From Magnetococcales bacterium (GTDB lineage: Bacteria > Pseudomonadota > Magnetococcia > Magnetococcales > JADGCH01), in the NCBI GenBank assembly GCA_015228995.1, contig JADGCM010000116.1, forward strand, positions 1 through 5,458: DNA of 5,458 nt, written 5' to 3'. This document shows, piece after piece, positions 1-5,309 of the stretch. The first letter of the stretch is position 1. Each line of letters begins with the position of its first letter. The position numbers and the translations under genes are program-made. Under the pieces are notes generated by a model. The model was not told the origin of the DNA and ran no database searches. It saw nothing but the letters and a program-made list of their open reading frames with translations.

Positions 1-315
1 GGTTACCGTGGCAGCGCTGCCAGCGTAAACGGTGCCATCGTAACCATTCCAGCCAAAACTGTCGCTGCCGTTCCAGTTGGCTGTTGGTGCATAACTCAGG
101 TTGCTGAGGTTGCTCGCAATAATTTCCTGATCAAGCGTCACTGTTGTGCCACTTAGCCGCAACGTGCCATTGCTGGGCAAGCTGGTGATCTTGACCTTGG
201 CCAGCGCGTCGCTGTCTGGGTCGGAGAATTTAGTGCTAAAATCAGTAGTAGCGGCGAAGGTGACAGCAGCATCTTCATTACCCGCTTTATTAACATTACC
301 GACCGTGGGGGCAGT
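1..315 (-). other. Cadherin-like / tandem-95 type module, partial (residues 1270-1374)
   Basis: It begins TAPTVGNVNKAGNEDAAVTF and continues FSDPDSDALAKVKITSLP, GTLRLSGTTVTLDQEI and LSNLSYAPTANWNGSDSF, then YDGTVY. The NEDxxVTF start, the DPDSD calcium-type motif, the LPxxGTLxLxG strand pair and the NWNGSDSFxWxxxDG end are hallmarks of the cadherin-like tandem repeats of large bacterial surface proteins. The module is nearly complete at the left edge, so more copies may follow outside the window. Confidence 0.8.
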
Positions 316-3300
316 GTTGGTTGACTGAGTGACGATAGTCAAGGCACTGGATGCCGCGCTACTGTTGCCAGCGACGTCAATTTGAGTAGCCTTGATGGCG
401 TGAACGCCCACCGCTAAACTGATATCGGCATTCCATGTCACAGCGGTGACATTGGTGGTAGCTAGAGCCTCACCAGTATCGATAGCATCGTCGTAGTCTT
501 TATCGTCAAACAGTATGAGAGTGCCCCCCGCTTCGCCACCACTGCCACTGACGGTCAAGGCACTGGCTTGGCTGGTAATATTGTCACTGCTATAGTCACC
601 ATTATCATCGGCAGCGGCCAGATCCAGGCTGATGGGAATGGTTGGTGCTGTGGTATCTATCACGAGCGTCAATACCACCGACGCGATGCTACTGTTACCA
701 GCAACATCGGTCTGGATAGCCCTGATATTATGTGTTCCGGCTGCCAAGCTAATATCAGCACTCCAAACCGCTGCCGTGACGTTCGCGGTGGTTAGAGCCT
801 CGCCACTATCAACAATCCAATCACTATCTTTATCATCAAACAGCACCAGCTTATTGCCAGCCACGCCACCACCGCCGCTGATAGTCAGAGCGCTAGTTTG
901 GGAGGTGAGGTTATCGCTATTGGATGCGCCAGTGTCATCGGAGGTGGCGAGGTCAAGGGCAGTTGGTGTGGTATCCCCACCCAGTGCCACAACAAAAACG
1001 TCCGCAAAACCGTTGCCATTTCCGGGAACTAGGTTGGTGGCACCACTAGAAAACGTTACAAACCGTCCATCGGCTGAAATGGATGGGCTAGATGATGCAG
1101 CATTGCCCTGAATGCCACTACCAGATGCGCTGATAAGACTGGTTAATTTGAGAGTACGATCATAAACAAAAATGTCCGAAACGCCATTAGTGTCGCCAGA
1201 AACTAGATTAGAGGCATGGCTACGGAACGTCACGAACCGGCCATCGGCAGAGATAGAAGGGTCGTAGGAATCGCCATTACCCTGGCTACCGCCGTTGGCG
1301 ATGCTAACACGGCTGGTAACGCCTACTGCACGATCATAGACAAAAATATCCATGGAGACATTGGTATCTCCTGATACCAGATTATTTGCAACACTCATAA
1401 ACGCGACAAAACGGCCATCGGCCGAGATAGAAGGGCAGTAGGAGGAGCTGCTGCCCCACCCCCCATTGCTGGCGATACTGACGCGACTAATGGTATTGGT
1501 GGTGCGATCATGGACAAAAACATCTGGGGAGTGATTAGCGTCATCGGAGAACCAAATACTAGAATAACTCGAAAAAGCGACGTACCGACCATCTGCCGAG
1601 ATGGAGGGACCAGAGGAGTCGCTATTACCCTGGACAACATTGCTGGCAATGGAAACACGGGTAGTGGTGCTTTTGGTACGATCATAGACGAAAATATCTG
1701 GACAATTGTTGGTATCTCCAGAAACCAGATTACTGGCAGCGCTTGTGAATGTTACGAATTGTCCGTCGGCGGAAATAGCGGCATTGTAGGAACTGCTATT
1801 ACCTTGAGTGCCGTTACTAGCGATGGAGACACGTTGTGTAGTCTGGTTAGTGCGGTCGTAGATAAAAACATCACCGGCACCGTTGGTATCGCTTGGGACT
1901 AGGTTGCTCGCATCACTAACAAACGCCACGTAGCGGCCATCGGCAGAAATAGAAGGTTGGGAGAAGTTTCCATTGTTATTTGCAGCGGGGATACGGTTGG
2001 TTGTGCCGGTGACACGGTCATGAACAAAAACGTCCAAAGCGTCATTGGTATCACCGGAAACCAGATTATTTGCATTGCTACAAAACACCACGAAGCGGCC
2101 ATCGGCGGTAATCCTTGGGACATCTGAGGGACCATTACCCTGAGTTCCATCACTTGCGACTGAGACGCGTTGGATAGAAATTTGTGAGGAGACACCGCCA
2201 GCCACGATATCCAAATTTAACGCTGCCGATGCCGCGCTACTATTACCAGTACTATCAGTTTGGGTAGCCCTAATGGCATGCATACCTATTGCTAAACTAA
2301 CATCGGCGCTCCACGACGCACCAGTCACACTGGTGGTAACTAGGGCCTCGCCACTATCGATGCTCCAATCATTGTCTCTATCATCAAACAAAACCAGAGT
2401 GCTACCTGACATGCCACCATTACCGCTAATCGTTAAGCCGCTGATCCGGTCGGTCACATTATCGCTATTGACACCGTTATCGTCAGCATCTGCGAGGTCA
2501 AGATTGTACGGAGTTACAGAAACGCCACTGAGTGCTACGATGAAGACGTCCGAAGAGTTATTACTATCGCCAGAAACTAGGTTACTAGCACTACTCGAGA
2601 GTACCACAAACCGACCATCAGCCGAAATAACTGCACTAGATGATCCACCATTTCCTGGAATACCACTGGCAGAGACGCTAATAATCTCCGTTTGTTTGGT
2701 AACGGTGTTGTAGATAAAAACGTCTGCTGCACCATTGGTATCACCTGAGACCAAATTACTTGCGCTACTAATAAACGTCACAAACCGCCCGTCGGCTGAA
2801 ATAGAGGCTCCATTGGAACCGCCGTTGCTCTGGGTACCAGCACTCGAAACACTGACACGGCTGGTTATGCCGGTAGCGCTATCACGAATAAAAACATCAG
2901 AAACACCATTGGTGTCACCCGAAACTAGGTTGGTTGCGTCACTATGAAACGCCACAAAACGGCCATCTGCTGAAAGATAGGGATTCCATGACGGACCATT
3001 CCCCTGGGCGCCACTACTCGCAACACTAATGCGACTAGTTTGCCCGAGTGTCGTATCGTAAACAAAGGCATCCCAGGTATCGTTGGTATCGCCTGCGACT
3101 CGGTTGGATGCTAAACTCCAAAACGCCACAAACCTACCATCGGGGGATATAGATGTTAGAAAAGATGTTCCATTGCTAACCAGGGTGCTCCCGATAAAGA
3201 CGTCTTGACCGTTGTTAAATGCCACGTAGCGACCATCGGCGGAAACACGTCCGCCGAAGGAATTACCACCACTAATACTTGTAGTTTGGTTAAGGCTACG

Positions 3301-4122
3301 GTCATGTATGAGGACAGCCGACTGTGCCATGTTGCTGCCAGTGGCGTAACCCACACCGAACGCTACAAAACGGCCATCGGCGGAGATGGAAGGGCCGGAT
3401 GATCCGGAATATTTATTGTAACCATTGACGGACAGGCTAATACAGCTGGTTTGGTTGAGAGTAGTATCATAGACGAAGACATCAAATAAACCGTTGGTAT
3501 CGCCAGACACTAAGTTACTCGCAGCGCTATAAAACGCCACATAGCGACCATCAGCCGATATTGATGTGCTGTAGGAGTCACCATTGCCCTGCGTGCCATC
3601 GCTGGAAATACTGACGCGTTGGATAGAAGAGTTGGGCAACACCCCATCATAATCCGGTGTCAAAAAGGCTGCGGACACCGCCCCGCTCTGTACTTCTAAA
3701 TCCCAATCACCGCCCAGCCTCGCCGCGCCGGTCACATCATCCGAGGCCGCCACATCGGCACCGGTGGCCGTGGCCAGGGCGTTGATGAAGGCAAGGCCAT
3801 CATCGCCGGCGGCGACATCGCAGCCGTAAAGCAGGATATCGGCATCGTCGGATAGCGCCGAGCCGATGGTGGATAAAGCGGCGGTGTGGTTGGCTAAGTT
3901 GGCCGAGTTGAGCGTGAGGGAGCCGAGTTGCAACGATCCGGGCGATCCGTGGCTGAAGAGATGGATGGCATCCAAGCCGCTGCGGCCGGACAGGGCGGCG
4001 GCCATTTGCCACAGACCATCTTGTTTGGGATCCAGGAGGATGACTTCTTGGTCAGCGGGCAGGCTGTAGACCAGGGATTGGAAGTTGTTGAGAGAAGAAT
4101 CGATAAAGATTAACGTGCTCAA
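1..4122 (-). CDS. Giant DUF4347 / beta-propeller-repeat / Ig-like secreted protein (3' end off window)
   Basis: One open frame of 1374 codons with no stop; the gene continues beyond position 1. Domain order by residue: DUF4347 about 1-162; seven propeller-type repeats 165-533; Ig-like module 534-645; seven more repeats 647-1049; Ig-like modules 1050-1155 and 1156-1269; cadherin-like module from 1270 to the edge. I chose the TTG at 4122 because the protein then begins STLIFIDSS, where DUF4347 domains usually begin, and because AGAGAG lies 7 bases upstream; no in-frame ATG lies in the roughly 100 bases upstream that I read. There is no N-terminal signal peptide and no membrane segment. Known for the class: DUF4347 heads many very large repeat proteins of Gram-negative bacteria that are exported by type I secretion with a C-terminal signal. 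Inference: a secreted or surface-attached adhesin-like protein, possibly calcium-stabilised. Substrate or partner unknown. Confidence is high for the gene and domains, low for the role. Confidence 0.93.
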   Translation of the reverse strand, partial: MSTLIFIDSSLNNFQSLVYSLPADQEVILLDPKQDGLWQMAAALSGRSGLDAIHLFSHGSPGSLQLGSLTLNSANLANHTAALSTIGSALSDDADILLYGCDVAAGDDGLAFINALATATGADVAASDDVTGAARLGGDWDLEVQSGAVSAAFLTPDYDGVLPNSSIQRVSISSDGTQGNGDSYSTSISADGRYVAFYSAASNLVSGDTNGLFDVFVYDTTLNQTSCISLSVNGYNKYSGSSGPSISADGRFVAFGVGYATGSNMAQSAVLIHDRSLNQTTSISGGNSFGGRVSADGRYVAFNNGQDVFIGSTLVSNGTSFLTSISPDGRFVAFWSLASNRVAGDTNDTWDAFVYDTTLGQTSRISVASSGAQGNGPSWNPYLSADGRFVAFHSDATNLVSGDTNGVSDVFIRDSATGITSRVSVSSAGTQSNGGSNGASISADGRFVTFISSASNLVSGDTNGAADVFIYNTVTKQTEIISVSASGIPGNGGSSSAVISADGRFVVLSSSASNLVSGDSNNSSDVFIVALSGVSVTPYNLDLADADDNGVNSDNVTDRISGLTISGNGGMSGSTLVLFDDRDNDWSIDSGEALVTTSVTGASWSADVSLAIGMHAIRATQTDSTGNSSAASAALNLDIVAGGVSSQISIQRVSVASDGTQGNGPSDVPRITADGRFVVFCSNANNLVSGDTNDALDVFVHDRVTGTTNRIPAANNNGNFSQPSISADGRYVAFVSDASNLVPSDTNGAGDVFIYDRTNQTTQRVSIASNGTQGNSSSYNAAISADGQFVTFTSAASNLVSGDTNNCPDIFVYDRTKSTTTRVSIASNVVQGNSDSSGPSISADGRYVAFSSYSSIWFSDDANHSPDVFVHDRTTNTISRVSIASNGGWGSSSSYCPSISADGRFVAFMSVANNLVSGDTNVSMDIFVYDRAVGVTSRVSIANGGSQGNGDSYDPSISADGRFVTFRSHASNLVSGDTNGVSDIFVYDRTLKLTSLISASGSGIQGNAASSSPSISADGRFVTFSSGATNLVPGNGNGFADVFVVALGGDTTPTALDLATSDDTGASNSDNLTSQTSALTISGGGGVAGNKLVLFDDKDSDWIVDSGEALTTANVTAAVWSADISLAAGTHNIRAIQTDVAGNSSIASVVLTLVIDTTAPTIPISLDLAAADDNGDYSSDNITSQASALTVSGSGGEAGGTLILFDDKDYDDAIDTGEALATTNVTAVTWNADISLAVGVHAIKATQIDVAGNSSAASSALTIVTQSTNTAPTVGNVNKAGNEDAAVTFAATTDFSTKFSDPDSDALAKVKITSLPSNGTLRLSGTTVTLDQEIIASNLSNLSYAPTANWNGSDSFGWNGYDGTVYAGSAATVT
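316..657 (-). other. Ig-like module 3 with EF-hand-like loop (residues 1156-1269)
   Basis: A tandem copy of module 2, beginning DTTAPTIPISLDLAAADDNG and carrying SDNITSQASALTVSGSGG, LILFDDKDYDDAIDTGEAL, WNADISLAVGVHAIKATQ and IDVAGNSSAAS. The loop at residues 1207-1218 (469-504) reads DKDYDDAIDTGE, with EF-hand-type ligands and Asp in place of Gly at position 6. DTTAP is the classic opening of bacterial Ig-like tandem domains. Confidence 0.85.
658..975 (-). other. Ig-like module 2 with EF-hand-like loop (residues 1050-1155)
   Basis: It follows array B directly. It begins DTTPTALDLATSDDTG and contains SDNLTSQTSALTISGGGG, LVLFDDKDSDWIVDSGEAL, WSADISLAAGTHNIRA and TDVAGNSS. Residues 1097-1108 (799-834) form the loop DKDSDWIVDSGE, which matches the EF-hand ligand positions 1, 3, 5, 9 and 12 but has Trp in place of Gly at position 6. 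Bacterial Ig-like modules of this type are common stalk units in type I secreted adhesins. Confidence 0.83.
976..2184 (-). repeat. Propeller-type repeat array B, seven units (residues 647-1049)
   Basis: Seven units of the same kind as array A, more regular in length. Residues: 647-707, 708-761, 762-819, 820-877, 878-935, 936-993, 994-1049. Each holds I(S/T)ADG(R/Q)(F/Y)V and most hold SNLVSGDTN followed by D(V/I)FVYDR. The array opens SIQRVSVASDGTQGNG, almost the same as array A, and closes VFVVALGG. At the DNA level the most constant piece is the segment encoding SISADGRF, which reads on the plus strand as variants of cggccatcggcngagataga every 160-185 bases. The unit at 820-877 has an aberrant loop (see findings). 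Confidence 0.88.
2188..2523 (-). other. Ig-like module 1 with EF-hand-like loop (residues 534-645)
   Basis: This separates the two propeller arrays. It has the bacterial Ig-like pattern: LDLADADDNGVNSDNVT, then a strand GLTISGNGG, then LVLFDDRDNDWSIDSGEAL, WSADVSLAIGMHAIRATQ and TDSTGNSS. Residues 581-592 (2347-2382) fit a 12-residue EF-hand loop, with Asp at positions 1, 3, 5 and 9, Ser at 7, Ile at 8 and Glu at 12. The usual Gly at position 6 is Trp. It is closely similar to modules 2 and 3 near the left edge, so it probably arose by duplication within the gene. Confidence 0.82.
2524..3630 (-). repeat. Propeller-type repeat array A, seven units (residues 165-533)
   Basis: Seven degenerate tandem units, usually near 58 residues (about 174 bases). 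The consensus core is SISADGRFVAFxSxASNLV, then SGDTNGxxDVFVYDRxxxxT, then SRVSxASxGxQGN. Units by residue: 165-224, 225-279, 280-311 (short), 312-361, 362-419, 420-477, 478-533. This pattern is typical of the TolB-like / PD40 WD40-like beta-propeller families. The first unit opens SSIQRVS and the last ends VFIVALSG, and the same borders recur in array B. Seven units would close one seven-bladed propeller. The DxNxxxD loop in each unit could bind metal, which is inference. Confidence 0.87.
3637..4122 (-). other. DUF4347 domain (protein residues 1-162)
   Basis: The domain opens with STLIFIDSS, followed by LPADQEVILLDPKQDG, DAIHLFSHGSPGSLQLGS, DADILLYGCDVAAGDDG and ARLGGDWDLEVQSG, which together are the DUF4347 signature. 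His58-Gly59 ends a hydrophobic strand and Cys101 follows another, the arrangement seen in caspase-like (clan CD) cysteine peptidases and CHAT domains. A fold relation to those is my inference; activity has not been shown by anything in the sequence. The coding DNA is much richer in G+C than the repeats that follow (46 of 60 bases at 3721-3780 against 28 of 60 at 1921-1980). Confidence 0.88.
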
Positions 4123-4129
4123 TTGGGTA

Positions 4130-4135
4130 CTCTCT
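4130..4135 (-). promoter_or_regulatory. Ribosome binding site of the giant gene
   Basis: AGAGAG on the minus strand, 7 bases before the TTG at 4122. It is a modest Shine-Dalgarno match at the right distance, and supports this non-ATG start together with the protein alignment to DUF4347 N-termini. Confidence 0.45.
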
Positions 4136-4188
4136 GTTCGGTGGTTGTTGAAACAGGAAATGATCGCTTGAAAATACCAGGAATTTTG

Positions 4189-4217
4189 ACGGTAGCACGC
4201 AAGACACGAAATGTAAA
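4189..4217 (-). promoter_or_regulatory. Possible sigma70-type promoter of the giant gene
   Basis: On the minus strand TTTACA (4217-4212) is followed after exactly 17 bases by TACCGT (4194-4189). The -35 box matches five of six consensus bases; the -10 box only three of six. It lies about 70 bases upstream of the TTG start in an AT-rich stretch (20 G+C in 60 bases at 4201-4260). This is a weak call by eye; other pairs in the region are possible. Confidence 0.22.
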
Positions 4218-4357
4218 GCAGTGATTTTAGATATTGGTGTTGATCGTAATTTTGGCAACACGTCAAGCTGGAAGTGGACTTTTGTCACGGTATTAGCAAT
4301 ACTCGCTTGCTTTCCACATCTATCGGTGGCATGATCGACCGCATGGCACACACTTGC

Positions 4358-4840
4358 ATGAAAAAACCACGGATTTACCTGGAAACAAGCATCATCAGCT
4401 ATCTCGTTGCTTTGCCGAGCCGGGATTTGGTCGTGGCGGCTCATCAGCAGATCACTCATGAGTGGTGGTCGGAGCAACGTAATCGGTACGAGTTATTCGT
4501 GTCCGAATTAGTCATCCAGGAGATCGCCATGGGTGACCGTGATGCCGCCAATAGGAGGCTGTCGCTGGTAGAGGCATTCACTATTCTGATGATTAATGAC
4601 AAGGCAATTCTACTTGGTGAGCAGCTGCAGAAGTGCGCGATGCTTCCAGAGAAAGCGAACGCGGATGCCTTGCATATCTCCTTGGCAGCCTATCACCGTA
4701 TGGACTTTTTGTTGACGTGGAACTGTCGACACATCGCCAATGGCAGAACCCGTCACGCTATTGATAAGGCATTGAAAGCGCAAAAGATGGAATCTCCCAT
4801 CATCGTTACACCTGAAGAACTCACATCAGAGGAGGGTTGA
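4358..4840 (+). CDS. PIN-domain protein, VapC-like toxin family
   Basis: 160 residues, close to a full-length single PIN domain. Members of this family are metal-dependent ribonucleases that act as toxins of type II toxin-antitoxin pairs in the cytoplasm. Visible motifs: RIYLETSIISYL at the N-terminus (acidic residue Glu9, where most PIN proteins have Asp), LFVSELVIQEI (Glu55), NADALHISLA (Asp103) and the subfamily signature LLTWNCRHIAN (119-128). It ends with VTPEEL, also typical of the group. I chose the ATG at 4358 because family members begin a few residues before the (R/K)IYLETS strand. In-frame ATGs at 4274, 4331 and 4343 would add residues with no family resemblance, although no start here has a strong Shine-Dalgarno. 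The next gene begins 2 bases downstream, consistent with a toxin-first operon. RNase activity is inferred from family membership. Confidence 0.87.
   Translation: MKKPRIYLETSIISYLVALPSRDLVVAAHQQITHEWWSEQRNRYELFVSELVIQEIAMGDRDAANRRLSLVEAFTILMINDKAILLGEQLQKCAMLPEKANADALHISLAAYHRMDFLLTWNCRHIANGRTRHAIDKALKAQKMESPIIVTPEELTSEEG
4830..4835 (+). promoter_or_regulatory. Ribosome binding site deciding the antitoxin start
   Basis: A perfect AGGAGG lies inside the last codons of the PIN gene. It is 7 bases before the GTG at 4843, the ideal distance. The in-frame TTG at 4837, which overlaps the PIN stop, is only 1 base away from it and therefore unlikely to be used. Confidence 0.75.
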
Positions 4841-4842
4841 CT

Positions 4843-5103
4843 GTGTGGATTGATCCGATCATCGAAGAAGTGCGTAAAAACAGGGAAGAATTTGCTGCTC
4901 AGTTTAATTTCGATTTATGGGCTATGGGTAGGGCGTTGCAAGAAATGGAGAGGGCATCCGGCAGACGGGTGGTTTCGTTTGCACCAGAAGATGATCGCCA
5001 TTTGCCTAGTCAGGATGAGCAAGAACCGGTCTCTCCCTCCCCACCACCTCAAACTCATCCCCCAATCGGCTGGCATACGGCGGAAAGCACTCGTAATCGT
5101 TGA
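4843..5103 (+). CDS. Small putative antitoxin partner of the PIN protein, with extended C-terminal tail
   Basis: 86 residues from the GTG at 4843, two bases after the PIN stop and served by a perfect ribosome binding site, so the pair is very likely co-translated. The N-terminal part, WIDPIIEEVRKNREEFAAQF, followed by NFDLWAMGRALQEMERASGR and RVVSFAP (to about residue 48), resembles the short acidic, helical proteins usually encoded directly after PIN proteins of this subfamily. They normally end soon after the VVSF(A/P)P motif. Here about 38 more residues follow, rich in Pro, Glu and Ser (EPVSPSPPPQTHPP). The last 98 bases of the gene overlap the 3' end of a minus-strand frame. I infer that the original stop was lost and the tail was gained by reading into neighbouring DNA. 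No DNA-binding fold (AbrB, RHH, HTH) is evident. The antitoxin role rests on position and remembered family resemblance. Confidence 0.68.
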   Translation: MWIDPIIEEVRKNREEFAAQFNFDLWAMGRALQEMERASGRRVVSFAPEDDRHLPSQDEQEPVSPSPPPQTHPPIGWHTAESTRNR

Positions 5104-5297
5104 GGTGATCGACGTTGTAGAAGGTGACGCGGTAGTAGACGTAGCTGTTATAGCCAATACGCCAGCGTTCGGTATGGTGGATGAGACCATCCCAGCTACT
5201 GGGTGGGATCATGCCATTGCGGTAGTAGGTTGACCACTGCCATCTCAAATTTACACGCGAACTCGTCACGGATGAAATACTCGGATAGATTGGTCAT
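5006..5297 (-). pseudogene. Unrecognised small gene, probably frameshifted
   Basis: An ATG at 5297 has a good ribosome binding site (AGGAG, 5 bases upstream) and lies 12 bases after the stop of the gene to its right. This frame reads MTNLSEYFIRDEF and then becomes unconvincing, stopping after 33 codons at 5196. The neighbouring frame, open from 5293 to a TAG at 5006, gives a protein-like sequence: NLRWQWSTYYRNGMIPPSSW, then HHTERWRIGYNSYVYYRVTF, then YECFPPYASRLGDEFEVVG. Joining the two near 5240-5260 would give a protein of about 95 residues, so a one-base frameshift is the simplest reading. The alternative is an intact gene starting at the GTG at 5269, which lacks a clear ribosome binding site. 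I do not recognise the family. Its 3' end overlaps the antitoxin gene tail to tail by 98 bases. Confidence 0.5.
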
Positions 5298-5302
5298 GGC
5301 TG

Positions 5303-5307
5303 CTCCT
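5303..5307 (-). promoter_or_regulatory. Ribosome binding site of the frameshifted small gene
   Basis: AGGAG on the minus strand, 5 bases before the ATG at 5297. It indicates that translation of this gene began at that ATG rather than at the GTG at 5269, and so supports the frameshift interpretation. Confidence 0.55.
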
Positions 5308-5309
5308 GA

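Larger units (their letters stand above)
4123..4357. other. Divergent intergenic region
   Basis: The region lies between the giant gene (leftward) and the PIN gene (rightward). Both strands can be read through parts of it, but neither translation shows any family resemblance. It should contain the promoters of both flanking genes. I saw no convincing operator palindrome, terminator hairpin or small RNA. A toxin-antitoxin operator might be expected just upstream of the PIN gene, but no clear inverted repeat stands out. Confidence 0.6.

Noticed and set aside
632..1111. Plus-strand open frame of 159 codons
   Set aside because: It is antisense to the repeats and Ig-like modules of the giant gene. 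Similar frames recur opposite other repeat units (for example 2273-2713), as expected from the periodic sequence, and their translations are low-complexity with no domain.
1395..1685. Minus-strand open frames inside the repeat region (also 1899-2195 and 3156-3356)
   Set aside because: They lie out of phase within the long frame, whose translation shows conserved motifs throughout. These are shadows.
976..3630. Regularly spaced conserved 20-base motif suggesting a CRISPR array
   Set aside because: The period is about 174 bases, the repeats are degenerate at third codon positions, and the 'spacers' are themselves repeated coding sequence.
4274..4357. Longer N-terminus of the PIN protein starting at 4274
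   Set aside because: The extra 28 residues do not resemble the family, whose members begin just before the IYLETS strand, and no ribosome binding site supports the upstream ATG.
4052..4477. Minus-strand frame of 141 codons across the intergenic region
   Set aside because: It overlaps the start of the PIN gene and the DUF4347 start in another frame, and its translation shows no recognisable motif. The overlapping genes have clear family features.
4915..5190. Minus-strand frame of 91 codons
   Set aside because: The translation is dominated by Thr/Ser runs and is a different-frame reading of the minus-strand gene that has the more protein-like sequence.
4850..5233. Plus-strand frame of 127 codons overlapping the antitoxin
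   Set aside because: It is out of phase with the antitoxin, has no ribosome binding site at a good distance, and its second half is antisense to the minus-strand gene.
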